Below are positions 8,535 through 16,893 of a stretch of 64,000 nt of DNA, piece after piece. Numbering within the stretch: the stretch's first letter is position 1; each line of letters opens with the position of its first letter. The notes below the pieces were generated by a model. The model saw only the letters and a list, made by a program, of their open reading frames with translations, did no database searches and was not told the origin of the DNA. A program made the position numbers and the translations under genes. The stretch comes from Cryobacterium roopkundense (GTDB lineage Bacteria > Actinomycetota > Actinomycetes > Actinomycetales > Microbacteriaceae): positions 3,038,001-3,102,000 of the forward strand of contig NZ_JACHBQ010000001.1 of the NCBI RefSeq assembly GCF_014200405.1, written 5' to 3'.

Positions 8535-8765
8535 TGGTTTCCTTTTGTTGCGGCCGAGAACTTGTGCAGAAGCGTACCGCAGGCCGGAACGAGCGCATCT
8601 TGCGAGTTGCCCCCGTCAGAAACCAACCCATAGAATGTTTAGTGCCTGAATGTACACAACAAACCGCATCGAATGCTTTGGGGACCTAAGCTGGTCTCTG
8701 AACTCATCGCTAATTGGCTCGCAGAGCCCAATCGACACTTAAACACAGAGAAGTTCGAGGATCCT
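8535..8765. promoter_or_regulatory. Divergent intergenic region between monooxygenase and first ROK gene
   Basis: Probably holds promoters for both directions. TGTACA occurs at 8651-8656, and the same hexamer lies upstream of the second ROK gene at 9812-9817, so it could be a shared operator half. GAGG a few bases before GTG 8766 is the likely ribosome site for the ROK gene. Confidence 0.4.
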
Positions 8766-9734
8766 GTGAACCACCCAGACACGCCGGTCGGTGTGCAGCC
8801 CTGGCCCCTCGGGCCCGGTGCGGCGGTACTCACCTTCGACGTTCGCAGCACCCAGACAAAAGCGGCGCTGTTTGACACCGAGGGCGTCATGCTCGGCCTG
8901 AGCCGAACGATGATTCCCGCACCGACCGCGGCCCACGACGCCACGGAAGCACTGATGGCGCACGTGGAAGACCTCACGACGCAGTTCGCCCGCGATTTTC
9001 CGCTCGTCACCCCGTCAGCCACCGGCCTCATCGCCCAGGGGATCGTGGATGACAAGGAGGGCATCGCCATTCTCTCCGCAGGTCTCCGCTGGGCCAACGT
9101 TCCGTACAAGAGGCTTGCCGAGCACCGGCTTCGCCTACCGTCCTCCTTCTCGAACGTGGCCCGTGCCGTGGGCGAGGCAGAGTTCACCCTCGGCGCCGGG
9201 CGCACGCACCATAACGCCATGGTCATCAAACTGGGCAGTCGGATCGCCGCGTCCCTTTTTGTCGACGGACGCTCGCACGATGCGGGCGGCTTCGCCGGCG
9301 GTCTCGGGCATACGATCGTGAACCCCCAGGGCGACCGCTGTGTCTGCGGGTCACGCGGTTGCCTGCAGACCGTGGCTTCCAGCGGTGCCCTCCTGAGCCG
9401 GTACACCGACCTCACCGGCGAAACGCTCGCCGCCTGGGAAGACGTGCTCACCCTGTCCCGAAAGGGTGACGCCGCGGCGGAACGCGTCTGGAACGACGCC
9501 CTCGACGCCCTCGCGTTGGCCATTTCGCATGTCGCCGCCATACTCGCTCCCGAAGCCGTAGTGATCAGCGGCGGACTCGCGACCATCGGCGACGAATTCT
9601 TTGTGCCCCTGCGCCAGCGGGTGGACGCTCTCTTGAGCTTCCACCGCCGTCCCCTTCTCGTACCGGCCATGTTCGGGCAGAACGCGGGCCTCATCGGCGC
9701 CGCGCTGCGCGCCCGAGCCGCAACGACCGCCTAA
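8766..9734 (+). CDS. ROK-family protein, degenerate kinase, first of a tandem pair
   Basis: 322 residues from GTG 8766 (GAGG five bases upstream); an in-frame ATG at 8673 would add 31 residues without family character. The ROK zinc site is intact: His in 'GGLGHTIVNP' and 'CVCGSRGC'. Kinase motifs are damaged: the phosphate loop reads 'FDVRSTQTKAALFD' instead of DxGGTK, the usual catalytic N-D-A is 'SNVARA', and the second nucleotide loop is 'KLGSRIAASLF' instead of GTGIG. There is no N-terminal helix-turn-helix, so it is not a classical NagC/Mlc repressor either. It may be a sugar sensor acting through another protein. The next gene is a close paralogue. Confidence 0.8.
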   Translation: MNHPDTPVGVQPWPLGPGAAVLTFDVRSTQTKAALFDTEGVMLGLSRTMIPAPTAAHDATEALMAHVEDLTTQFARDFPLVTPSATGLIAQGIVDDKEGIAILSAGLRWANVPYKRLAEHRLRLPSSFSNVARAVGEAEFTLGAGRTHHNAMVIKLGSRIAASLFVDGRSHDAGGFAGGLGHTIVNPQGDRCVCGSRGCLQTVASSGALLSRYTDLTGETLAAWEDVLTLSRKGDAAAERVWNDALDALALAISHVAAILAPEAVVISGGLATIGDEFFVPLRQRVDALLSFHRRPLLVPAMFGQNAGLIGAALRARAATTA

Positions 9735-9864
9735 CCGACGAGACCCGTCGGTCTCACGTTCACTGGGTTCGGCACTGGCTTTGGGCGGCAGAATCGGTAA
9801 AGACGATACAGTGTACAGTCCGGCACGCTCAGCTAAACCGAACTCCGTCTGGCACGTGATTCTC

Positions 9865-10842
9865 GTGATTTCCGTCAAGAGTCCCCTCGACCCTGTGGTG
9901 TCGGAGGTGCTCGCCCTCGGGCCAGGACCCGCCGTCCTCACCTTCGAAATGCAGCCCACAGAGACGAGGGCCGCTCTGTTCGACTCGGACGGCGTAATGC
10001 TCGGCCTCACTCGCAGCCCTGCCCCGAACCCCGAAGGTGATGTCGGCGAGGTCATCATGGCCCACGTCGAGGACCTGACGACGCGGCTCGCCCGGGACTT
10101 TCCCCAGGTAACTCCGTCTGCAGTCGGCTTGATCGCGCCCGGCATCGTCGACGACCGCGAGGGGATCGCGATCCTCTCCGGTGACCTGCGTTGGGTCAAT
10201 GTCCCGTACCGGGCACTCGCCGAAAGCCGCCTTCGTCTTCCCTCGTCCTTCTCCCACGACGCACGAGCAGAGGGACAGGCCGAGTTCCAGCTCGGTGCCG
10301 CCCGCCCGTTCTCCAACGTCGTCGTTCTACGCCTGGGAGCGCGCATCGCGGCAACCATCTACCTCGACGGCCGCCTCCATGACGGCGGCGGATTTGCTGG
10401 TGGCTTGGGGCACTCCATCGTGAACCCCGGCGGCTCCCCCTGCGCGTGCGGGTCCCGTGGCTGCCTGCAGACTGTCGCCTCAACTGGGGGCCTGGCGGAT
10501 CGCTACGCCGAGCTCAACCCCGGCACGCTGGCAACGGGCGATGAGGTGCTCGAGCTAGCGCGCCGCGGCGATGTTGCCGCCAATTTGGTGTTGAGCAATG
10601 CCCTCGACGCCGTGGCCCTCGTAGTCTCCCAAATTTCGGCAGTACTGGCCCCCGAGGCAATCATCCTGAGCGGCGGCCTGGCCCTCACCGGCAGCCAGTG
10701 TTTTCTGCCGCTTCGCCATCGACTGAACTCGCTGCTGAGTTACCACCGTCGTCCCCTCCTGCTGCCAGCCGCCTTTGGCCGGGACGGCGGCCTCATGGGC
10801 GCCGCATTGCGCGCTCGCGCTGCCGCTGCCGCTGCCGCGTAG
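9865..10842 (+). CDS. ROK-family protein, degenerate kinase, second of a tandem pair
   Basis: About 325 residues; the start is uncertain. GTG 9865 is chosen because the paralogy with the preceding gene begins just after it ('LGPGPAVLTFEM' against 'LGPGAAVLTFDV'); GTG 9856, GTG 9811 or TTG 9781 are alternatives. The zinc site is kept (GGLGHSIVNP, CACGSRGC). The phosphate loop is even less canonical (FEMQPTETRAALFD), the catalytic region reads 'SHDARAEGQAEF', and no helix-turn-helix is present. The two genes clearly arose by tandem duplication. The location just before an amino-sugar importer operon suggests a sensing or regulatory role there. Kinase activity is doubtful. Confidence 0.78.
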   Translation: MISVKSPLDPVVSEVLALGPGPAVLTFEMQPTETRAALFDSDGVMLGLTRSPAPNPEGDVGEVIMAHVEDLTTRLARDFPQVTPSAVGLIAPGIVDDREGIAILSGDLRWVNVPYRALAESRLRLPSSFSHDARAEGQAEFQLGAARPFSNVVVLRLGARIAATIYLDGRLHDGGGFAGGLGHSIVNPGGSPCACGSRGCLQTVASTGGLADRYAELNPGTLATGDEVLELARRGDVAANLVLSNALDAVALVVSQISAVLAPEAIILSGGLALTGSQCFLPLRHRLNSLLSYHRRPLLLPAAFGRDGGLMGAALRARAAAAAAA

Positions 10843-10936
10843 CTGAAGCGGCGCGCGGCGCGCGGCCGGAGTCGCCCCTCGGGTGCCGCGTTGGCCTCGC
10901 CCGCAGTCACGAAACGGCAACGCTAAGGAAAATAGT

Positions 10937-10967
10937 TTGTGTTTTATGAGACATAAGGCAATAATAA
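10937..10967 (+). promoter_or_regulatory. Probable promoter with internal palindromic operator for the amino-sugar operon
   Basis: An A+T-rich island in otherwise GC-rich DNA. TTGTGT (10937-10942) and TAATAA (10962-10967) are separated by 19 bases. Between them lies TTATGAGACATAA (10944-10956), a 5-3-5 palindrome well placed to be a repressor site. The solute-binding protein gene starts 47 bases further on. Candidate binders are the RpiR- or DeoR-family regulators encoded in the same operon. Confidence 0.5.
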
Positions 10968-11014
10968 TTTTCAGAGGCCGAGTCGCCTCGCATCCGTTTC
11001 ATTGAGGAGACCGA

Positions 11015-12295
11015 ATGAAGAAGCGCTATTTGTCCATCGCCATGCTCGCGGTGGCCGCGATGGGCCTCACGGCCTGCTCAAGCGGGGGCGGCGGTACCGA
11101 CGACGCGAGCGGCGATACCCTCAACGTGTGGATCATGCAGGGCACGAACCCCGACACCGAGGCCTTCTTCGACACCGTCGGCGACGCGTTCACCGCGAAG
11201 ACCGGCGCGACCCTCGACGTGGAATACGTGCAGTGGGCGGATGCCCACGACAGGTTCGTCACCTCGATCGCCGGCAACACGACCCCCGACGTGGCCGAGA
11301 CCGGAACCACCTGGACCGCCAAATTCGCCGACTCCGGCGCCCTCGCCCCGCTCGATGGCTACGTGTCGGAGGCCGGAATCGATGACGACCTCGTGCAGGG
11401 CCTCGTTGACGCCGGCACCTACGACGACGAGCTTTACGGCATGCCCTGGTACGCCGGGGTGCGCTCGATCATCTTCCGCTCCGACGTGCTCGCCGAGCTC
11501 GGTCTCACCGCGCCGACCACCTGGCAGGAAATCGTGGACGTGGCCACCGTCATCAAGGCGCAGCGCCCCGAGCTGATCCCGTTCCCCGTTCCCGGCGACG
11601 CCGAAATGCTCGCCTACCCCTGGGTGTGGGGCGCCGGCGGCGAGGTGTCTGTGCAGGACGGCGACCAGTGGGTCTCCGGCCTCGCCGACGCCGAAGCGCG
11701 CGCGGGCATCCAGTTCTACACCGACCTCGCCACCGTGCACGGCTTCTCTTCGGCCGGCGCCACCACGTGGAAAGAGACCGACGTGCTCGACAACTTCGCG
11801 CAGGGCAACGTGGCCATGGCGATCAGCGGATCGTGGACCCCGGCCACCGTGCTCGAAAAGGCACCCGACCTCGCCGGCAAGATCGGCGCCGTGCCGATCC
11901 CCGGCCAGACGGCGGGCATCAGTCCCTCAGTGCTCGGCGGCTCTCACCTGAGCATGTTCAACACCGCTGAGAACAAGGACCTCGCCTGGGAGTTCATGCA
12001 GCTCATGACGACCGGCGAGTTCGCCCAGCAGTGGGCAGACCAGACCGGCTACTTCCCCGGCACCGAGTCGCTGCTGCAGACCACGATGGAGTCCGACGAC
12101 CCGCTCGTGAAGCCCTTCGCCGAGCAGATGGTCGACGCCGGAGCCTCGCTCCCCGTCACCCCGAAGTTCGGTGCCGTGCAGGCCAAGAAGACCACAAACG
12201 CCATGATGCAGGCCATTCTCTCCGGCCAGAAGACGGTCGATGAGGCCACAGCGGATGCCGCGAAAGAGATGAACGACACCATGAACGGCAACTAG
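11015..12295 (+). CDS. Sugar ABC transporter, solute-binding lipoprotein
   Basis: 426 residues. Lipoprotein signal peptide with lipobox 'LTAC' at about residues 18-21, followed by a Ser/Gly-rich linker (SSGGGG). The remainder has the family 1 extracellular solute-binding fold ('TLNVWIMQGTNPDTEAFF', 'TTWTAKFADSGALAPL', 'MPWYAGVRSIIFRSDVL'). ATG has a good ribosome site (GAGGAG). It is the first gene of the operon; two permeases follow at once. Given the downstream hexosaminidase, AnmK, MurQ and NagA, the ligand is probably a peptidoglycan fragment such as a GlcNAc-containing disaccharide. Ligand identity is inferred from context only. Confidence 0.92.
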   Translation: MKKRYLSIAMLAVAAMGLTACSSGGGGTDDASGDTLNVWIMQGTNPDTEAFFDTVGDAFTAKTGATLDVEYVQWADAHDRFVTSIAGNTTPDVAETGTTWTAKFADSGALAPLDGYVSEAGIDDDLVQGLVDAGTYDDELYGMPWYAGVRSIIFRSDVLAELGLTAPTTWQEIVDVATVIKAQRPELIPFPVPGDAEMLAYPWVWGAGGEVSVQDGDQWVSGLADAEARAGIQFYTDLATVHGFSSAGATTWKETDVLDNFAQGNVAMAISGSWTPATVLEKAPDLAGKIGAVPIPGQTAGISPSVLGGSHLSMFNTAENKDLAWEFMQLMTTGEFAQQWADQTGYFPGTESLLQTTMESDDPLVKPFAEQMVDAGASLPVTPKFGAVQAKKTTNAMMQAILSGQKTVDEATADAAKEMNDTMNGN

Positions 12296-12300
12296 AACCC

Positions 12301-13278
12301 GTGGCCACCCTCCTCGAACGCTCGGCGAACGACGCACGCCCCCGTGCGTCGCAAGCCGGCGGCCGCGCGCCGCGCCGCAGGCGTCTGATCACCCTCGCGA
12401 AGGCACGCCCCTGGCTGCTGCTCACCCCGGCCCTCGTGTTGCTGGGCGCGCTGCTGCTGTGGCCGCTCGTGCGGGTGTTCCTGTTCTCGCTTCAGGACTA
12501 CGGCCTGCGCGAGATCGTGAGCGGGGAGAGCAACTACATAGGTTTCGCCAACTACGCGGAGATCTTCGGCAACTCCACCCTCTGGACCGTGGTGCTGCCC
12601 AACACAGTGGGCTTCGCGGTGATCGCGGTGACGGCCACGGTGGTCTTCGGCACCCTGGTGGCGCTGCTGATGGCGTCGCTCGGCATGTTCTGGCGCACCA
12701 TCGTAGGCAGCGCCATCATGGTGGCCTGGGCCATGCCGGCGGTCACCGGCACCTACGTGTGGATCTGGATCTTCGACGCCGACCAGGGTCTCGTGAATGA
12801 GACCCTCAAAGGCCTCGGCCTGATGGACGAGTCGTTCAACTGGTTCACCAACCCCTTCACGTTCTACGGCATCGTGGCGCTCAACATTGTGCACCACGGC
12901 TTCCCCTTCGTGGCCATCACGGTGCTCGCCGCACTGCTCGGTGTGCCCAAGGAGATGCTCGAGGCAGCCCAAATGGATGGCGCCGGGCCGATCCGACGCT
13001 TCTTCCAGATCATCTTCCCCACGCTCAAACCCGTGTTCGCCGTGGTCGTGATCCTCTCCACCATCTGGGACTTCAAGGTTTTCGCGCAGATCTACCTGAT
13101 GCCGGGCGGTGCGGGGTCCAACCGCGAGGTGCTCAACCTCGGCGTGTGGTCGTACGTCGAGTCCTTCGGCCAAAACCGCTACGGCTTCGGAGCCGCGATC
13201 GCGGTGCTGCTCACTGTGCTGCTGCTCATCATCACCGTCGTGTACGTGCGCACCCTGTTCAAGGAGGAGAAGGCGTGA
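12301..13278 (+). CDS. Sugar ABC transporter permease (MalF type)
   Basis: 325 residues, GTG start 5 bases after the lipoprotein stop. Six hydrophobic segments, preceded by a ~35-residue Arg-rich cytoplasmic N-terminus. The EAA loop that contacts the ATPase is at about residues 218-242 (EMLEAAQMDGAGPIRRFF). Its stop overlaps the GTG start of the second permease. No ATP-binding subunit gene is present in the operon, so a shared MsiK-type ATPase encoded elsewhere must energise the transporter. Confidence 0.92.
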   Translation: MATLLERSANDARPRASQAGGRAPRRRRLITLAKARPWLLLTPALVLLGALLLWPLVRVFLFSLQDYGLREIVSGESNYIGFANYAEIFGNSTLWTVVLPNTVGFAVIAVTATVVFGTLVALLMASLGMFWRTIVGSAIMVAWAMPAVTGTYVWIWIFDADQGLVNETLKGLGLMDESFNWFTNPFTFYGIVALNIVHHGFPFVAITVLAALLGVPKEMLEAAQMDGAGPIRRFFQIIFPTLKPVFAVVVILSTIWDFKVFAQIYLMPGGAGSNREVLNLGVWSYVESFGQNRYGFGAAIAVLLTVLLLIITVVYVRTLFKEEKA

Positions 13279-14099
13279 GGCGGCGCAAGGGCAACGTCAC
13301 CAAGGGTGTGCTGATCGCCCTGCTGTTGGTGTTCACCCTCTTCCCCGCGTACTGGATGGTGGCAAGTTCCTTCGACGCGCAGGCGTCGAGCGGCGGGCAG
13401 TCGCTGCTGCCGAAGGAGTTCACCCTCGACAACTATCGCTTCGTGCTGAGCGAGGGCGGCTTCGGCACGTTCCTGCGCAACTCGGTAATCGTGGCGTTCT
13501 TCACCGTCGTGGTGTCCGGGACCGTCGCGCTGCTGGCATCCGTTGCCGTGGCCAGGTTCAAGTTCAAATTTCGTACGACCATCCTAATTCTGATCCTCAC
13601 AGTGCAGATGGTGCCGCTCGAGGCCCTCGTGATTCCGTTGTTCGTACAGGTGCGCGATCTGCAGATGCTCAACACCCTGCTCGGCCTCGTGGTCGTGTAC
13701 CTCGCATTCTCACTGCCGTTCGCCATCTGGATGCTGCGCGGCTTCGTGGCCGCCGTGCCCGTGGAACTCGAGGAGGCCGCGTACCTCGACGGCGCGAGCT
13801 GGTGGCGCATGTTCCGCTCGGTGCTGCTGCCGCTCGTGGCGCCCGGGCTCGTGGCCACGAGCGTGTTCTCGTTCATCGTGGCGTGGAACGAGTTCATCTT
13901 CGCCATGACCCTGCTCGGCGGCGCCACCGAGAATTACACGGTGGCCATCGGCCTCAAACAGTTCTTCGGCGTGAACTCCAACGACTGGGGCTCCGTGATG
14001 GCGGCATCGACCATCATCACGATCCCGGTGATGATCTTCTTCATCATCGTGCAGCGCAAGCTCAGCGGCGGGCTCGTGGCCGGGGCGGTCAAGGGATGA
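13275..14099 (+). CDS. Sugar ABC transporter permease (MalG type)
   Basis: 274 residues from GTG 13275, which overlaps the upstream stop (GTGA) and has AAGGAGGAG just before it; a longer frame upstream is an artefact. It has the MalG-type architecture: first membrane segment 'VLIALLLVFTLFPAYWMV', five more segments, and the EAA loop near residue 164 (ELEEAAYLDGASWWRMF). It pairs with the preceding permease to form the channel. Its stop overlaps the ATG of the glycosidase gene (ATGA), showing translational coupling. Confidence 0.92.
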   Translation: MRRRKGNVTKGVLIALLLVFTLFPAYWMVASSFDAQASSGGQSLLPKEFTLDNYRFVLSEGGFGTFLRNSVIVAFFTVVVSGTVALLASVAVARFKFKFRTTILILILTVQMVPLEALVIPLFVQVRDLQMLNTLLGLVVVYLAFSLPFAIWMLRGFVAAVPVELEEAAYLDGASWWRMFRSVLLPLVAPGLVATSVFSFIVAWNEFIFAMTLLGGATENYTVAIGLKQFFGVNSNDWGSVMAASTIITIPVMIFFIIVQRKLSGGLVAGAVKG

Positions 14100-15637
14100 C
14101 CCGCGACCCCGCCGCGCTGCGCCTCGTGAACGGCGTGCTGTGGCCCGGTTTCACCGGCCGCACGGTGCCCGACTGGCTCGCGCGCGCCCTCGACCGGGGC
14201 CTGGCCGGCGTCGTGTACTTCGGGCATAACATCGACGAAGCGGATGCCCACCAGCCGGCCCGCCTCTCGGCCGCGATTCGCGGCATCCGCCCGAACGCCC
14301 TGATCGGCATCGACGAGGAGGGCGGCACGGTGACGCGGTTGGAGGCGCTGCGCGGCTCGCGGTTCGCCTCGCACGCCCAGCTCGGCCGCCTCGACGATCT
14401 CGGCGCGACGCGACGCACCGGCCGGATGATCGGGGCGCAGGCCGCCACGGCCGGCGCCACGGTGGTGCTCGCGCCGGTCGCCGATGTGAACACGAACCCG
14501 GCCAACCCTGTGATCGGCGTGCGCTCCTTCGGCGCGGACACCGCCCTCGTGAGCAGACACGTGGCCGCCATGGTGCACGGCCTCGCCGACGCCGGCATTG
14601 CCGCGTGCGTGAAGCATTTTCCGGGCCACGGCGACACCCACACCGACTCCCACCTCGCGCTGCCGCGGCTCAACCTCAGCTGGGCCGAGGTGCAGCGCGA
14701 CCATCTGCCGCCGTTTGTCGCCGCGGTCGAGGCCGGCGTGCGGGCCGTGATGACGGCGCACATCGTGCTGCCGCACTTCGGCGAGCTGCCGGCCACCCTC
14801 AACCCGCGCGTGCTCGGCCTGCTGCGCGAGGTCGGCTTCGAGGGCGCCATCGTGACGGACGCCCTCGACATGGCCGCGATCCGCTCCACGTTCGGCGCGG
14901 GCCCCGGCGCCGTGCGGGCCCTGCTGGCCGGCGCCGATCTGCTCTGCATCGGCAATCCCTCCAACCTCGGCCCTAACCAGGGCCGCACGACCGACCAGCA
15001 GGACTACCTCGCGGTGCGCGACGCCCTGCTCGCCGCCCTCGACGACGGCACAATCACCGTCGCCGCGCTCGAGGCCGCCGGCGCACGGAACGCCGAGCTG
15101 GCCCGGCCCGGGCCCGGGCCCGGCAGCGACAGCGACAGCGACACAGCGGATGCTCCGGCGACCGCCGAGCTGACCACCGCCGCCTTGGCTGCCCAGGACG
15201 CCAACAGCCGTCGCATCGTCCGCGCCGCGATCGAGGTGCGCGGCGAGCTGGCCCCCCTCCCCCGCGCCCTCACCGTGATCGACGTGCGCGACCGCCCGAA
15301 CTTCGCCGAGGGGCCGCGGCCCGACGTGTTCTGCACCGAGCTGGCGAGCGCCTTCGACCTCACCCGAGTGGTCACCGGTTCGGCGCCCGGCGCCGCCACC
15401 GACACGGCACTGACCGTGCCAGCCTCGAGCGCCCTCGTGGTGCTCGCCGACAGGCTCGCCGTGCCGGGACCGCAGCGCGATGCCGTGTACGCGCTTGCAG
15501 CGCTGCGCCCCGACCTGGTGACGGTGAATTCAGGCCTCGCCGCGCCCGCCGGCGGCACCGCACTGATCGACTGCCTCGGAGCGTCCGCCGTCACCGCCCG
15601 CGTGGTTCGCGACCTGCTCGTGGGGGTGTCGGCGTGA
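14096..15637 (+). CDS. Glycoside hydrolase family 3 beta-N-acetylhexosaminidase (NagZ-like)
   Basis: 513 residues, ATG overlapping the upstream stop. The NagZ signature is present at ~residues 173-186, 'KHFPGHGDTHTDSH' (the loop supplies the His/Asp general acid), and the nucleophile Asp lies in 'VTDALDMAAI' near residue 255. There is no signal peptide, so it acts in the cytosol on imported substrate, releasing GlcNAc from a GlcNAc-(anhydro)MurNAc unit. The protein is longer than single-domain NagZ (~340): residues ~345-513 form an extra C-terminal domain after an Asp/Ser-rich linker near residue 342 (GSDSDSDTAD), as in two-domain GH3 enzymes of Gram-positive bacteria. The stop overlaps the anmK GTG. 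Confidence 0.9.
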   Translation: MTRDPAALRLVNGVLWPGFTGRTVPDWLARALDRGLAGVVYFGHNIDEADAHQPARLSAAIRGIRPNALIGIDEEGGTVTRLEALRGSRFASHAQLGRLDDLGATRRTGRMIGAQAATAGATVVLAPVADVNTNPANPVIGVRSFGADTALVSRHVAAMVHGLADAGIAACVKHFPGHGDTHTDSHLALPRLNLSWAEVQRDHLPPFVAAVEAGVRAVMTAHIVLPHFGELPATLNPRVLGLLREVGFEGAIVTDALDMAAIRSTFGAGPGAVRALLAGADLLCIGNPSNLGPNQGRTTDQQDYLAVRDALLAALDDGTITVAALEAAGARNAELARPGPGPGSDSDSDTADAPATAELTTAALAAQDANSRRIVRAAIEVRGELAPLPRALTVIDVRDRPNFAEGPRPDVFCTELASAFDLTRVVTGSAPGAATDTALTVPASSALVVLADRLAVPGPQRDAVYALAALRPDLVTVNSGLAAPAGGTALIDCLGASAVTARVVRDLLVGVSA

Positions 15638-16893
15638 GAATCCTCTCCCTGCAATCCGGCACCTCCGTGGACGGCATCGACGCGGCCATCGTCGACATCG
15701 ACGCCGACGACGACTCACCCACGCCGTCGCTCACGTTGACCCCGCTGCACGCACGCACCTCCGCGTGGCCGCCGGCGCTGCGCGCCCGAGTGCTCTCGCT
15801 GGCCGAGGGCGCGCTCGTCGACGCCCGCGAGCTGTGCGTGCTCAACACCCTCGTTGGGCAGCAGTTCGCCCGCGCCGCCGCCGAAGCCCTCGCCGAGGCG
15901 GGCACCGCGGTGCACCTCGTGGTCTCCCACGGCCAGACCGCGTACCACTGGGTCGACGAGGGACGCGCCCGCGGCACCCTGCAGCTCGGCGAAGCGAGCT
16001 GGATCGCCGAGGCCGCCGGCGCCCCAGTGCTCTGCAACCTGCGCGCCGCCGACGTGGCGGCCGGCGGCGAGGGGGCCCCGTTGATGGGAGTGTTCGATCG
16101 CGCCTGGCTCGCGGCAACCGATCTCGGCAGCACGGCCACCCTCAATCTCGGCGGCATCGCCAACCTGTCCCTCGTGGCCGAAGGCCGCGTTCTCGCCTGG
16201 GACACCGGCCCCGGCAACGCCCTCATCGACGCCGCGATCGCCCGCGCCACCGCCGCCACCACGACAGAGGCCTACGACCGAAACGGACGCCGCGCCGCGG
16301 CCGGCCGGGTGCAGCAGAGCCTGCTCGACGCGCTGCTCACGCATCCGTTTCTGGCGCGCAGCGCGCCGAAGTCAACCGGCCGCGAGACGTTCGACCTCGG
16401 GTTCGTCGACGCGGCCGCCGAGCGGCTCGACCTCCAGCCGAGCCTCAACGACCTCGTGGCCACGCTCACCCGTTACACCGCACGCACGGTGGCGAACTCC
16501 CTCGCGGCCGAGGCTCCTGCCCTCCCCGCCCGGGTGATCGCTTCCGGCGGCGGGGTGCACAATCCGGTGCTGCTGAAAGACCTGCGCGACGAACTCGCCC
16601 GTCTCGGGGTGGCCCTCGACTCGAGCGCCCTGCACGGCATCGATCCCAATTTCAAGGAGTCCCTCATGTTCGCGCTACTCGGCTTTCTGAGCTGGCACGG
16701 TGTTCCGTGCGAGCTGCCGGGCACCCGGCCGGGCACGGCCCGGCTCGCCGGCCAGCTCGTGTTCGGGCCGAACGGGCTGGCGCGCCCGGGCGACCTGGGC
16801 GCGGGCCGGCTCACCGGCATCCGCTCCCTCCGAGTTCTGCAGGTCGCGGCGGCCAGGGCGAGCCCCGCGCACGCGCCGGTGGACGCCCGATGA
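15634..16893 (+). CDS. anmK: 1,6-anhydro-N-acetylmuramic acid kinase
   Basis: 419 residues, GTG start overlapping the upstream stop. The phosphate-binding motif is near the N-terminus (LQSGTSVDGIDAAIVDID). Further AnmK features are 'VVSHGQTAYHW', 'GGEGAPLMGVFDRAWL', 'TLNLGGIANLSLV', 'WDTGPGNALIDAAI' and 'IASGGGVHNPVLL'. AnmK opens the anhydro ring and phosphorylates MurNAc to MurNAc-6-phosphate, the substrate of MurQ encoded two genes downstream. Anhydro-muropeptides are made by lytic transglycosylases, so the operon handles cell-wall turnover products from itself or from other bacteria. The C-terminal ~25 residues are not conserved. Confidence 0.93.
   Translation: MRILSLQSGTSVDGIDAAIVDIDADDDSPTPSLTLTPLHARTSAWPPALRARVLSLAEGALVDARELCVLNTLVGQQFARAAAEALAEAGTAVHLVVSHGQTAYHWVDEGRARGTLQLGEASWIAEAAGAPVLCNLRAADVAAGGEGAPLMGVFDRAWLAATDLGSTATLNLGGIANLSLVAEGRVLAWDTGPGNALIDAAIARATAATTTEAYDRNGRRAAAGRVQQSLLDALLTHPFLARSAPKSTGRETFDLGFVDAAAERLDLQPSLNDLVATLTRYTARTVANSLAAEAPALPARVIASGGGVHNPVLLKDLRDELARLGVALDSSALHGIDPNFKESLMFALLGFLSWHGVPCELPGTRPGTARLAGQLVFGPNGLARPGDLGAGRLTGIRSLRVLQVAAARASPAHAPVDAR

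Noticed and set aside
12292..13173. Minus-strand frame opposite the first sugar permease
   Set aside because: Acidic/His-rich shadow of a hydrophobic membrane protein; the permease has clear family motifs.
13109..14095. Upstream extension of the GH3 hexosaminidase frame
   Set aside because: It runs through the second permease gene in another frame; the ATG at 14096 with ATGA overlap begins exactly at the family core.
15765..16889. Upstream extension of the BadF-type kinase frame
   Set aside because: Arg/Pro-rich sequence lying inside anmK; the kinase core starts at ATG 16890.
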